A DNA stretch of 44,189 nucleotides from a virus. A program made the translations under genes and the position numbers. Of the stretch, positions 17,673 through 27,637 are shown in pieces. Below the pieces are notes generated by a model. It saw only the letters and a list, made by a program, of their open reading frames with translations. It did no database searches and was not told the DNA's origin. The stretch's first letter is position 1, and each line of letters begins with the position of its first letter. The stretch lies in the IMG/VR virus record IMGVR_UViG_3300044638_006229, positions 1 to 44,189 of that record, one strand, 5' to 3'.

Positions 17673-18314
17673 TTATGTTGTTGTTGGAACTTTAACTGTC
17701 ACTGTAATTGATGTATTACCGCCACTTTCATTTCCAATAATTGTAATATTAGTGGTTGTGGTTTTAGACAATCCTGCGTTTGGTACAAATCTAAATTTAT
17801 TACCAACAACTACTTGTGATGTTTGTGAAGTTAGATCTCCTGAGAAAGTAGGAATTGTAGCACTTGTTGAATTTAAACTATTTGTTTCGGTCACAATCAA
17901 AGTTCCAACGTTCTTATTGGCCAAAATGACTGTATATCCAAGTGTAACGTTATAAGTTGGATTTGTACTTGGACTGATTAAAATTTCACCGGTATAGTCT
18001 CTATCTACGGTAATTACACTTTGTGCTACACTGATAGTAGGTACAGATGTTACACCATCGTTTAGAGTTACCAACTTATACTTCATTGACTGGGATTCAT
18101 CGGTAATAGGTTCTTGAACCGGAGTGTTACGAATCGCAATGTCGTAATATGCACTGCCTAGTGGATGATTTGGATTGAATTGAGTGTAGTCAATTTCATC
18201 ATCTGCCAAAGCAAAGGCTGTGATATTCAAACCGCCTGTTTTTGCGAGTATTTCTCTTCCCTTTTTAGTCAATACAGCATTCACTGTAAGAATGTTGTTA
18301 TTTAAATATGCCAT
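17673..18314 (-). CDS. Phage structural protein with LTKKGRE motif and Ig-like C-terminus
   Basis: The first 70 residues carry a pattern I recognise from uncharacterised virion proteins of T4-like aquatic phages: NAVLTKKGREILAKTGG, then FALADDEIDYTQFNP and HPLGSAYYD. The remaining 140 residues are Thr/Ser/Val-rich beta strands (SVITVDRDYTGEILISP, ITVTVKVPTTT) resembling a bacterial Ig-like domain. No membrane segment or signal peptide is present. The gene lies between the 1504-residue protein and the 372-residue wedge-type protein with only a 46-base AT-rich gap upstream. The most likely role is a small baseplate or fibre-connector component; the family resemblance is from memory and could not be searched. 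Confidence 0.8.
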   Translation of the reverse strand: MAYLNNNILTVNAVLTKKGREILAKTGGLNITAFALADDEIDYTQFNPNHPLGSAYYDIAIRNTPVQEPITDESQSMKYKLVTLNDGVTSVPTISVAQSVITVDRDYTGEILISPSTNPTYNVTLGYTVILANKNVGTLIVTETNSLNSTSATIPTFSGDLTSQTSQVVVGNKFRFVPNAGLSKTTTTNITIIGNESGGNTSITVTVKVPTTT

Positions 18315-18360
18315 ATATAATAATTATTGATAAGTTTTAAATTTTACTCAAAAATATGAA

Positions 18361-21300
18361 TTATAAATTCATTATGTATCTTTCCAAACTTGCGCTGGTC
18401 TGTAAAGAAGCTGTTAGCGGTAGTTGTGTAAACAATGAATCTGGACTTCCTATAGAACCAGTTGTATCACCATAAGCAGGTGCATTGTTGGTTTCTATGT
18501 TCAAACTTAAAAATCCAGGTACTGTGATAACTGGCTCACTTCCGTTTGTAATACCACTTCTGTCTACGGTACTATTTTTATCATTTTTACCCTTTGTGTA
18601 AGTATAATATGTGATATTACCGCCATTATTTAATTTTAATCCGTTTACCAGTTGTGTTTTGGAACTGCTTAACGCTTGATACTGTGTTCTACTACCGACA
18701 AATGAGAATTTACTCAAATGTCTATTGGAATATCCACTATTAAAAGCAGCGCCTTTATAGTAATTTTTTAAATATTTACTTCCAGTGACAGATCCAGAAC
18801 CAATAACTTGAACTTCATTAAATGAAGAAGTAAATGTTACCACAAATCCAGTGTTATTAACAGATTGATAATAGTCTTTTTTACCTACATTAACTGTATC
18901 ACGTACATTATATCCATTTGAATCAACATATACATACTTTCCATATTTTGCATAAATAAAATCACGACTATCTATTACGTCTTTTATTTCAAGACGGGAA
19001 TAATTATAAGTATTTTGATCTTGGGTAATATCGTTAACACGTGAACTGGTTATTATAGTAAAGCTAGATGTATTGTTTGTGTTTAACAAGGAAGCTGTAA
19101 ATGATGCTTTATTGTTAAAGTATAAATCAAATTGGTTGTTTGTTACAAATTCTACATCCCTGTAGTTAAATTTTTTACGTTCAAATAAACTTGGTTCCAA
19201 TAGAACACCTGTTAATAAATTAGATCTTGCTGGTTTTAACTTACTTACGACATCAAATATTGAAAAGTCGATATAAAATTTGTACGTACTGTAAAATTCT
19301 TGAGGGTATATGTATTTCTCATTTATTTTACCAAACTCACGTTGTAATGTGTCCAACCCAACATAATTTTGTTTAGTTAAGTTTTCTGGCTCACCAATGA
19401 TATCAGCTATACCATCCAACCCTATGAAATTCTCTATTTTTTGATTTAAATAATTATATGGACTTATGAAAAATCCAGAGAGTATTGAATCATCACCCAA
19501 ACTATCTTGAATTCTGGTGGAATAATCATAAGGGGTAAGATTAGATAAAGCGGTCTCTGTTATTTTATTTATCTTGCTATTAATCTTGTAGTTAGGGCCG
19601 AAGTTGTTAGTATTAACGGTTTGTTTTACGTTAATCTTATCAAATTGATATGGAAATTCATCTATCAATACATTTGAACAAGTTGGATAACTAAAATACT
19701 TTTCTTTTTGTCCAAAATTATATGCATTGAATTGGGTTTGATAATAAATGTTTTGATTATCTACTGTTTTACTAATAGAACTAGGCGAATATAAATTCAC
19801 AGGAGTATCAAAACTCCACAAATAAAACAAATTGGAATAAACATTTTCTTTATCTGGAATTGATATTGAATCCAAGTTATATGAATGTTCATCAAAATAT
19901 TGATTATCAAGTGGATCTCTTAAAACTTTTATTTTATCTAGATTTCCTATAAATGATACAGATGATGAATAATTGCCAATATAATAACTTCCCGAAGAAA
20001 AGTTTTTATTTACAGTATGACTTATAACTTTACGTTTTGTTGCTGAAAAGTTTTTGGTACTTCCATCATATTGATTTGTAGACAAACTATAAATATATGG
20101 AATCAATTCTTTGGTCGAGTTAACGTAGTATGATGAAGTTAGTGTTGTTTTCTGTGAAGCTAATGTTACAAAATCTCCGTCATCTTCTATTACAAAGTCA
20201 CCATCATCTTCTATAATAAACGGTGTAACTTGATTTGTAATCTTGCTTGAACTTACATTTAATTTGTCAAAATCTCCTGGCACAGGCTCACGCTTTAACA
20301 TCACTGTAAAAATTTCCCCGTTTAATAGAGGTAACTCATTTAATGTTAAACTTGAAGTTGTATTTCCCAATTCGTATGGGTGAATTTCAAATACCAACTG
20401 ACCTGAATTAACTTGCTTTGATTTTTTAATGTATAAATCCCAATCAGATTTTTTATTTCTGTATTTGGACATCAATTTGATCTTATCTCCAAAGTCATAG
20501 TTTGTAGATTTGAATCTAAAAGAAAATTCAATTGTAGATATACCATTAAATCGAGAAGTATATTCAGTGCTACTAGTAAAAGTATTTATATTAGATCCCG
20601 AAGCATAATAACTACTAGTTGTGTAAACAAAGTCACTGCTTGTATGTTCAAAATTCAAGAAATTGTTTTCCTTGAAATCGGTCATATAGATTATGTCATC
20701 GTAAACAAAGTAATTATCACGGTTTGAAAAAGCATCTGCGCTTCCATATTCTCTGGTAGTTATTATTCCAGCTGGAATTCCAAACATAGTTCGGATCATT
20801 TCGAATGAATTTACAGTTCCTTTGGATTTATAAACAGAAGAAATGTTATTGGCAAATCTGTTTAATATAGATTTTGCGTAATCAAAATAAGAAGAAGAAC
20901 TATACCCAGCAATATCTTGATTATTAAAATATAATTGATTCAAATCACTTTGAGTAAACTTATCAATATCAATATTCCAACTAAAACTATTGAGTAGTTC
21001 GTCTATATAATTTTTTGGGTAATAATTTGAATCGTTATTTGAAATTGGATATGACTTAGGAAACTTCTTTATAAACACCAAGATGTTATCAAAAAAATGT
21101 CCCACCATTGCTGTGAATTTAATATAATCAGCTGAATCGGAATCTTCCTTTACATATGCCGGAAGTTGATACACCAAGCTATTATAGTTGTCTGAATCAT
21201 ATACAATAGCTTCTTCAATTTTATCATCTATACTAGATGAGTTAAAAAACAAATAAGACTCATATTCATCAAATGTATCCAACAAAGCAATTTGTTGAGC

Positions 21301-22875
21301 AGTTTTTTGGCTAACTAGCTCTCCATATGAAGAAGAAATTATACCACTTGTATTTAAAGATGATGTAATCGTATACTTTTTAACATAGTCAAGTTGATTA
21401 TAATCTTTAATCTTATTCTTAGCTATTTTAGTGCGTAGTTCGGCAGAAGAATAATTGATGAAATTATTAAAATCTGTATAATCGATGTATAAATCATTAT
21501 ACTTTTCTTTCAATCTTATTTTGGATTTATCTAGTGTGAAAGAATCATTGCCATCATATTTTTCCGTAGAAGGACTGACTTTAGATATTTGTACATCAAA
21601 GTTTATGTCATTTAAAAATACCTTTCTTGATATCTTTGAAGAAAACAAGTTAACTTTGAAATAAAGAGGAGCAATTGAAATATTTGATATCCAACAAGTG
21701 GTTTTTACATTATATTGTAAAGGTAAAGGTGCATCTAGTTTTACTTGTACATTGACTGTGCCGTCAGTTGGATTTAAATAATTTGTATGAGTTAAAATCT
21801 TGATCAAATTGCCATTATCAAAATTTAAAGCATTTTTATAAAGACCGTAGTATTTAATTCTATAATTTTCCAACAATTTGCTTACATTAGGCAATATCCA
21901 ATCTGTATAAATTGTTTGTTCAAATAAACCAAGTATGTTTTGTAGATCGATGTCATTTATAGAACTCTTTTGTAATATTCTATCCTGAGATACTTTCAGT
22001 GTAATAATTCTAAATGACTCCAATATTTCATCTGCTGTAAACTCTGTGTTGTTATAAGTGTATATGAAATTATTGATTTGTTCTTGAACGCCTGTAAATT
22101 TGTTTGTTTGTAAAATTGTTGAATCTGTATCACTGTTCAACTTAATGATACTATTATATCCAACATATGTTGAATTAACAAACTCTTGTAGCTCTGCTTC
22201 ACTTTTGAGACCCAACTTCAAACAGATATCTGTGTAGTTATATTTGTCTTTATTAGATAGAAAATCTTTTTCAATTGGATTATTATTAATGATTGCAGTT
22301 AAGTCTTGATAAATTCTCAACAACAAATATTTTTTATCCGCAAATGTTGAAATTTTAATTGCATCTAATCTAGATGTTTCATTCTTGTTTACATCAAATG
22401 CGTAAGATAAACGTATCTCAGTTCTACTAGGAGATATTTCTTTTATAACCAATCTATTTGTTGGATTACCGGCTATATTTCTAACTGGGTTATACAACAA
22501 ATAATATAAACCAGGACCAACTCCATTTGCATTTAAGTCGAATTGTGGATGTAATAGAATATCGTTTTTGTACGATACCACATTCGTAAATGGGTTTGCA
22601 AATCTATATGATCTTAATACGTTATTAATGTCTCTGTAACTACCTTGCAATACAGAATATGTTACAGGTGGAACTACTCTGTTGAAATTTATAAGTTGTT
22701 GGTTATTATTATACAGTGTAAATTCAAACAAATCATCATCGGATTCGCCGTAAAATATATCCTCACTGATTAGTTGTTGTTCGTATAAAGCCTGTAAATC
22801 AGTGGAAAAATAAGATGCGCTTGTAAGACCCTTATTTAAATCGTTATCATTTATTGTTAAATAGTCGTAAGGCAT
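18361..22875 (-). CDS. Very large baseplate protein (1504 residues) with tail-protein-I-like and LamG-like regions
   Basis: This is the largest protein in the window and a probable baseplate wedge component, in the place where T4 has gp7 after gp6. Near residues 620-710 it shows a conserved tail-protein pattern, YPKNYIDELLNSFSWNIDI then NNISSVYKSKGTVNSFEMIR and FGIPAGIITTREYGS, as in P2 gpI-related baseplate proteins. Residues about 750-1000 resemble a LamG/concanavalin-like fold (STIEFSFRFKS...YIGNYSSSVSFIGNLDKIKVL), perhaps a carbohydrate-binding module. Inside it is a tandem octapeptide duplication, IEDDGDFV twice, near residue 890. The end is Ser/Thr/Gly-rich. The stop of the 158-residue gene is one base upstream. 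The T4 gp7 equation is positional only; structural role is strong. Confidence 0.85.
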   Translation of the reverse strand: MPYDYLTINDNDLNKGLTSASYFSTDLQALYEQQLISEDIFYGESDDDLFEFTLYNNNQQLINFNRVVPPVTYSVLQGSYRDINNVLRSYRFANPFTNVVSYKNDILLHPQFDLNANGVGPGLYYLLYNPVRNIAGNPTNRLVIKEISPSRTEIRLSYAFDVNKNETSRLDAIKISTFADKKYLLLRIYQDLTAIINNNPIEKDFLSNKDKYNYTDICLKLGLKSEAELQEFVNSTYVGYNSIIKLNSDTDSTILQTNKFTGVQEQINNFIYTYNNTEFTADEILESFRIITLKVSQDRILQKSSINDIDLQNILGLFEQTIYTDWILPNVSKLLENYRIKYYGLYKNALNFDNGNLIKILTHTNYLNPTDGTVNVQVKLDAPLPLQYNVKTTCWISNISIAPLYFKVNLFSSKISRKVFLNDINFDVQISKVSPSTEKYDGNDSFTLDKSKIRLKEKYNDLYIDYTDFNNFINYSSAELRTKIAKNKIKDYNQLDYVKKYTITSSLNTSGIISSSYGELVSQKTAQQIALLDTFDEYESYLFFNSSSIDDKIEEAIVYDSDNYNSLVYQLPAYVKEDSDSADYIKFTAMVGHFFDNILVFIKKFPKSYPISNNDSNYYPKNYIDELLNSFSWNIDIDKFTQSDLNQLYFNNQDIAGYSSSSYFDYAKSILNRFANNISSVYKSKGTVNSFEMIRTMFGIPAGIITTREYGSADAFSNRDNYFVYDDIIYMTDFKENNFLNFEHTSSDFVYTTSSYYASGSNINTFTSSTEYTSRFNGISTIEFSFRFKSTNYDFGDKIKLMSKYRNKKSDWDLYIKKSKQVNSGQLVFEIHPYELGNTTSSLTLNELPLLNGEIFTVMLKREPVPGDFDKLNVSSSKITNQVTPFIIEDDGDFVIEDDGDFVTLASQKTTLTSSYYVNSTKELIPYIYSLSTNQYDGSTKNFSATKRKVISHTVNKNFSSGSYYIGNYSSSVSFIGNLDKIKVLRDPLDNQYFDEHSYNLDSISIPDKENVYSNLFYLWSFDTPVNLYSPSSISKTVDNQNIYYQTQFNAYNFGQKEKYFSYPTCSNVLIDEFPYQFDKINVKQTVNTNNFGPNYKINSKINKITETALSNLTPYDYSTRIQDSLGDDSILSGFFISPYNYLNQKIENFIGLDGIADIIGEPENLTKQNYVGLDTLQREFGKINEKYIYPQEFYSTYKFYIDFSIFDVVSKLKPARSNLLTGVLLEPSLFERKKFNYRDVEFVTNNQFDLYFNNKASFTASLLNTNNTSSFTIITSSRVNDITQDQNTYNYSRLEIKDVIDSRDFIYAKYGKYVYVDSNGYNVRDTVNVGKKDYYQSVNNTGFVVTFTSSFNEVQVIGSGSVTGSKYLKNYYKGAAFNSGYSNRHLSKFSFVGSRTQYQALSSSKTQLVNGLKLNNGGNITYYTYTKGKNDKNSTVDRSGITNGSEPVITVPGFLSLNIETNNAPAYGDTTGSIGSPDSLFTQLPLTASLQTSASLERYIMNL
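20171..20222. repeat. Tandem 24-base duplication inside the 1504-residue gene
   Basis: Two neighbouring, slightly diverged copies encode IEDDGDFV twice in a row (plus strand: cgtcatcttctattacaaa and catcatcttctataataaa). The reading frame is kept. The copies differ at third positions, so the duplication is not brand new. Confidence 0.75.
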
Positions 22876-22876
22876 A

Positions 22877-23353
22877 TCAAGAAGTTAATGGTAAAAATGG
22901 GTAATCATCATCGAAATCCGAAGCAACTTTTCCTTGTCCCAATTGGATTCGTAAACCAATAATTTGGTTTTTCATAGCTGCAATAACTTGTTTATCGTCA
23001 TTGTTTTCGTATTTTTCTACTAATTCGTTTACCGTTTGATTTAAAATTCTGTTCTCGACCAATACGTTATTATATTGTGTTATAACATCTGTTAAATTTC
23101 TTTTTTCCTCAACCGCAGTTGTTTGTAATTCTGTAAAATCTGATTGCGAAGTATCAACGATTTTATTTTCATTGTATAAAAAACTTTTTATTGGCACTTT
23201 GATATAGTTGTATTTACCTTCAAACGACTGTGATATGTTATAAACCAATTGATCATTTCCAAAATCATCAAAATTGTTTTGGAAAGTACCAAAGTCTTTA
23301 AATGTTTGTATATCACTTAAAGATATATTATATACTAATGGTATATTTGCCAT
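22877..23353 (-). CDS. Small coiled-coil virion protein
   Basis: This 158-residue protein is not assigned to a family. The N-terminal half is beta-type (MANIPLVYNISLSDIQTFKD, then repeated VYNIS-type strands), and residues about 75-135 form a heptad-rich helix (EEKRNLTDVITQYNNVLVEN, NQTVNELVEKYE, AAMKNQIIGLRIQL). The acidic end DFDDDYPFLPL may be a docking tail. It lies one base from genes on both sides, between the DNRLRE-type protein and the 1504-residue protein. A trimeric connector in the baseplate or a fibre adaptor is plausible; nothing in the sequence proves it. Confidence 0.78.
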   Translation of the reverse strand: MANIPLVYNISLSDIQTFKDFGTFQNNFDDFGNDQLVYNISQSFEGKYNYIKVPIKSFLYNENKIVDTSQSDFTELQTTAVEEKRNLTDVITQYNNVLVENRILNQTVNELVEKYENNDDKQVIAAMKNQIIGLRIQLGQGKVASDFDDDYPFLPLTS

Positions 23354-23354
23354 A

Positions 23355-25247
23355 CTAACGCGTTATTTTAAATATTTTTCCGGTATCAACGATGTCAACT
23401 GTCCCATCTTTGTACTCTACCTTAATAAATACTGTCAAATATCGTTCTTGAGGCAATCCATTTGTATTTAATTTAAAATAATTACCATACGTAGCATCGC
23501 AACTTAACTTGGTATAGTTATCGAAATTAATCAAAACTTCCTCAGACTCAGCATCTTTAACCATATAATATGAAGATGTTGGCAGATACTTAGGAGTAAC
23601 CATAGCTGGTTGTTGATATGCTTTATTAAATGTTTTGAGAGGATATTTATCTCTGGCGAACACAAATATTTTAGCAACACTACCAGCTTTATATGCACTG
23701 TTTAACTGTTGTAATGTAACCAAGTTTTGTATAGAAGAAGATACTGGTTTTAAACTACCTGTATTAAATACAGTATCATCCCAACCCATATCAATATATG
23801 GACTGTAAATTGTATTGGTATCCTTGCTGAAAAATTGTAACAACCCGTTGGTTGGTTGAAGAGGAGGTGTACTTATTTCAAATGAAGTCAATAACATTAG
23901 TCCGTTATTTGGAACACACCCACACAACCAAGAACGAACGATAGTAGTGATGTCCATCGATATATCACTTTGTTGTCCGTAACTAAATGATTGACTGCAA
24001 ATTAATCCGTTATTTACCAACGAAGGAAAAGCCACGGAATTACAAATCCACTTTGGTTTGTTTGTATATGATGCTGGTACTTTGTAATACCAAGTTCCGC
24101 CTTGATTTTGAAAACTAGCACTGGAATATGATGCAGTCAATAAATAATTTACTTGTTGGTAACTATTTGTTATTTTACTACCGTACCATAAATTGCTTCC
24201 AGAGTAAGCTCTATTGTTCCAGGTAGCGCCTAATTGAGAGCCATCATCGGCATATCTACCATTTCCATTTTCCCAACTTTGACTTATTGGATAAGCATAA
24301 ATCGAGTAGTTTAGTGGTAGATTTCTCATACCACAGGCTTTTAAATTCAACGTAAATTTCAATTTCGAACTACTGATTTCATTCTTAGAAATTGATTGAC
24401 TTAGTGTGGTTAAGTCAAACTTGATCATAGTTCTACTAAACTCTGGATAGTTTAAGTATATAGCTGTCGAAGGAGCTTTAAAAGATCCACTATATTTACC
24501 TTTGAAATAACCGGCAAAATTTGTGACATCTGTATAATACAATTTACTGGAAGTTAAAGTTTCTATATACAACTTAGAATTTGAACCACTAAAACTTCCT
24601 GTAAATGATCCTGAATTAAAAGCTCTTACCGGCGAATAAAAACTGGAGCTACACGGTATGCCAGTGTTTGATTTTCCTAATAGTTTCCCTCTTAAATTTT
24701 TAAAACTGCCTGTACCTGTCAAAGATGCCGTTAACGGACTTATTGTGTATGTGCGTTTGTTTACTTTTAATTTTGTAAAAAAACTACCAACTCTCACAGA
24801 GCCAGAAAAACTACCTGTACTCCAACTTCCTGTAAAGAATGAGTAACTAGTTATATTCATACTACCTGAAAATGATCCGGATGCATAATTGGCTGATCCG
24901 GAAATATAAAGTGGACGTTTTGGATTAGTAGTTACATTTGATAATCTGCCTGTAAAATTAGCAATAAATGATGTATTTGGTATTACAGAAGATGTAAGAT
25001 TAAAAGCATACCACTTACTACCTGAATAAATAAACAACGAAGATGTGGTGTATGCCAACCATCCGTTATTGCCATATGAAGAGGCAGTAAGAGGTGGCGT
25101 GTGCCAATTTGGATCTGTATAAACCGTTGTTTTGCCTGAGTTAGAGGCGTATATCTCTAACACTTCGTCCAACCCAAAATTTTTGTTTTGGTATTTGTCA
25201 GAATTGTTAATATAAGTGTCTTGAGATGGATAAATAAAAATATGCAT
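23355..25247 (-). CDS. Virion protein with DNRLRE-like domain and inserted Gly/Ser repeats
   Basis: The protein opens with IYPSQDTYINNSDKYQNKNF and a later segment FSRTMIKFDLTTLSQSISKN, the pattern of DNRLRE-type beta-sandwich domains (DTYI...N.G then a LIKFDL core strand), known from surface and phage structural proteins. The matching later strands are ISMDITTIVRSWLCG and NNGLMLLTSF. Between residues about 105 and 255 sits a low-complexity insert of SGSFSGS/TGSFSGS units. The same units occur in the fibre protein encoded at 36960-38450. The gene follows gp6 by one base and precedes the coiled-coil protein by one base. It is probably a peripheral baseplate or short-tail-fibre-like part. The serine repeats are candidate glycan acceptors (inference). 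Confidence 0.8.
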   Translation of the reverse strand: MHIFIYPSQDTYINNSDKYQNKNFGLDEVLEIYASNSGKTTVYTDPNWHTPPLTASSYGNNGWLAYTTSSLFIYSGSKWYAFNLTSSVIPNTSFIANFTGRLSNVTTNPKRPLYISGSANYASGSFSGSMNITSYSFFTGSWSTGSFSGSVRVGSFFTKLKVNKRTYTISPLTASLTGTGSFKNLRGKLLGKSNTGIPCSSSFYSPVRAFNSGSFTGSFSGSNSKLYIETLTSSKLYYTDVTNFAGYFKGKYSGSFKAPSTAIYLNYPEFSRTMIKFDLTTLSQSISKNEISSSKLKFTLNLKACGMRNLPLNYSIYAYPISQSWENGNGRYADDGSQLGATWNNRAYSGSNLWYGSKITNSYQQVNYLLTASYSSASFQNQGGTWYYKVPASYTNKPKWICNSVAFPSLVNNGLICSQSFSYGQQSDISMDITTIVRSWLCGCVPNNGLMLLTSFEISTPPLQPTNGLLQFFSKDTNTIYSPYIDMGWDDTVFNTGSLKPVSSSIQNLVTLQQLNSAYKAGSVAKIFVFARDKYPLKTFNKAYQQPAMVTPKYLPTSSYYMVKDAESEEVLINFDNYTKLSCDATYGNYFKLNTNGLPQERYLTVFIKVEYKDGTVDIVDTGKIFKITR

Positions 25248-25248
25248 A

Positions 25249-27234
25249 TTATACTACCAATCCTTTAATGTCATTGTCTGGATATTTTATTTCAAATACA
25301 GATGGGTCTTTTGATGGATAAAGAATATTGTTTTGGGTAGCAATACTTACATTGTACGCTACAGGAGAATAATCACCATCATCAATTGTCAAATTCTTGA
25401 TCTTCAATTCAATAACAGATTGAACGCCTTCGTTTTTCATTATTTCAAAGTTGAGTTGACTGAGATTTATTGGTTGATTAAAACTCATATTATCAATACT
25501 CAAAAAGCTTTTAACAGATTGGATACAGTTATTTAAAACATCTCTTTTATTGAAACCATTGAAAACAGTAATCTTAAACTCCAATCCCAAATTAATAATA
25601 TATCCGTCTATAATGTTAATTTTATCTGTTAATATTTTGAAATTATTCAGATAACTTATTAAGTTCTGTAATGTAGCAGGATTTAGTTTGGTTAAATTTT
25701 TATTAACATCATATCCCAACAAATAAAGATTGTTGGTAAATGGATTACTTGCTTCTAAAAACTTTCTTCTATCCAATGGATTTAGTGGATTTAGATCTAA
25801 TGTTTCATTTCCATTTTCATTCACTATACCTTTAATTAGTTGATTATATTGAATGCGTCTATTTGAATTGCTTTCAACATATGCTTTAGAGATATTACCT
25901 AAATATGTTGGTAATGAATACACTCTAAGTAAAATATCTTCTGATGTAACCATTCTGTTTTGAGCAGAAAAATTCAATATTGCACTTTGACGTATTTCTT
26001 CGTCTGTTTCAGCATTGTTACCACCTGTAGATGACTGTGGATTATTTACTCTCAATGAGTTTTTTATGTTATTTAATAAAATAACTTCGCTGTCAGTCAA
26101 ACTAGTGACATCATTTAAATAATCAGTGCTGGCAATCTTATTTATTTCGTCGGAATTTACATTTGAATCCAAACCACCACCTACAACATAAGTAACTGTT
26201 AATGTTGTGTTTGATGGAGATACACCATAAGAATTTGCTTTCAATACGTTTGTTCCATCCAAAGATATATTGAGATTTTTTAAATTGGATAGAGCTACAC
26301 CAACATTGGTTGGATTTGGTATAATAACAGTATTTTCGTAATTTTCTGTATTTGCTCCAAATTGGATGTAAGTGAAGTTATTTTGATCTATTGTTGTTAT
26401 AAATCTGCGTTCAGTTCTTAAATACTTTAAAATCTTAGGTGTTTCATTTCTATATGGTGACAGTGTTTGATTATTAATCGGAACGTTATCAACTAAAATA
26501 GGAATGGTATCTTGTGCCAAGTATTGAGTTTCATAATAGTTAATACCATTTGAATCAACCACACTTATTATTTTTACAACATTTGTTTCATCCAACTTGA
26601 TCTTTAAGAAAGATTGTGGGTCACCAACACTGAAAGTCTTAGATGTAATTCTGCCTGAATAACATTGTGCTGTTTTCTTTATCAAATAAAACAATGGTGC
26701 GCCTGTATTGTCACGATTGTAAACACTTATTTCTCTTGGTGAAAATAGTGTGTCTTGACTAAAATCTACACTTTCTTCAACGATAAATGATACACCAGAT
26801 ACACTGGATAGTTGTATATATGGTTTCAAAATTAAACAATATCTTTCGTCTGGTATATATTCACCATTAACTCCTGATGTACGAGTTGCTGGTAATAATT
26901 GAAATAATTCTACGTATGTAGAAGATACTGAAGACACTTTTGGTTTATAACCCAAAAATTGTGCTTGATTTATAATATTCTTACGTTCACCCGCAAATTG
27001 AATAAAACTTTCTTTAAATTGATAATCAGTATAGTAAGATAGTACATCACCAACAAAGCTAGCTTGTTCAATAAAAATTTGTCCTGGCGAACTTTCACTA
27101 AAGTCCTTGTAACTTTGTGGGTAATACTGTTTGGTAAAATCGATCAGTTGTTGCTTTAACGAAGTAAAATCACGATTTAAATACAAAACGTCTTTTGTAT
27201 TAGCTTTGAATGTTTTGTTAATTAGTTGTTGCAT
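25249..27234 (-). CDS. Baseplate wedge protein, gp6-like
   Basis: This is the gp6-type wedge subunit, whose dimers form the continuous ring of the contractile baseplate and trigger its rearrangement. The N-terminus has the strongly conserved block YLNRDFTSLKQQLIDFTKQY, then FSESSPGQIFIEQASFVGDV and LSYYTDYQFKESF. The middle contains the baseplate-J-like core with a GGLDSNVNSDEI segment and the TDEEIRQSAILNFSAQNRMV block. The length of 661 residues matches T4 gp6 (660). Its ATG overlaps the stop of the gp25-like gene by one base (TAATG), preserving the T4 order gp25-gp6. No ribosome site precedes it, consistent with coupled translation. Confidence 0.95.
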   Translation of the reverse strand: MQQLINKTFKANTKDVLYLNRDFTSLKQQLIDFTKQYYPQSYKDFSESSPGQIFIEQASFVGDVLSYYTDYQFKESFIQFAGERKNIINQAQFLGYKPKVSSVSSTYVELFQLLPATRTSGVNGEYIPDERYCLILKPYIQLSSVSGVSFIVEESVDFSQDTLFSPREISVYNRDNTGAPLFYLIKKTAQCYSGRITSKTFSVGDPQSFLKIKLDETNVVKIISVVDSNGINYYETQYLAQDTIPILVDNVPINNQTLSPYRNETPKILKYLRTERRFITTIDQNNFTYIQFGANTENYENTVIIPNPTNVGVALSNLKNLNISLDGTNVLKANSYGVSPSNTTLTVTYVVGGGLDSNVNSDEINKIASTDYLNDVTSLTDSEVILLNNIKNSLRVNNPQSSTGGNNAETDEEIRQSAILNFSAQNRMVTSEDILLRVYSLPTYLGNISKAYVESNSNRRIQYNQLIKGIVNENGNETLDLNPLNPLDRRKFLEASNPFTNNLYLLGYDVNKNLTKLNPATLQNLISYLNNFKILTDKINIIDGYIINLGLEFKITVFNGFNKRDVLNNCIQSVKSFLSIDNMSFNQPINLSQLNFEIMKNEGVQSVIELKIKNLTIDDGDYSPVAYNVSIATQNNILYPSKDPSVFEIKYPDNDIKGLVV

Positions 27235-27635
27235 TATATATTATTGTTTGTGATAATTACTTCGGTTGTAGACTTCAGTTCTTTATAACTAAAGGCTACT
27301 TTTATAAATATTTTATTGTAATCATTATTTACAACATCATTTTCTACTAATTGAACTTTAACATCTTCTACTATTACCCCATTCATAAATCTATTTACAT
27401 CATTTTGAATAAGATTTACCAACATAGGCAACATTTCTTGTAATTCATTCTGTTCAAACAATACTTTATATAAAGAAGACCCAAACGCATTGTTAAATCT
27501 ACGTTCGCCAGGTCGTGTTAATAAAAGATTCTTTATATTACTCGAAACTTGGGAAATAGTATCCACATTGGTTTCAAAATAACCATTTTGACCCAATCTG
27601 AAAGGTATTTTAAGTCCTAGTGCTTTTTTAGACAT
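27234..27635 (-). CDS. Baseplate wedge protein, gp25-like
   Basis: This gp25-type protein, the most conserved wedge component of contractile systems, links sheath and wedge. The hallmark segment is NIKNLLLTRPGERRFNNAFG, followed by SSLYKVLFE; the RPGER motif is the EPR-type core of the family. At 133 residues it matches T4 gp25 (132). The family is often called 'lysozyme-like' in databases although no lysozyme activity is expected. It precedes gp6 with a one-base overlap and lies two bases after the 157-residue protein. Confidence 0.95.
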   Translation of the reverse strand: MSKKALGLKIPFRLGQNGYFETNVDTISQVSSNIKNLLLTRPGERRFNNAFGSSLYKVLFEQNELQEMLPMLVNLIQNDVNRFMNGVIVEDVKVQLVENDVVNNDYNKIFIKVAFSYKELKSTTEVIITNNNI

Positions 27636-27637
27636 AA

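Noticed and set aside
17617-17955. Plus-strand frame of 112 codons spanning two structural genes
   Set aside because: Antisense shadow of Thr/Ser-rich coding sequence; both minus-strand genes are well supported.
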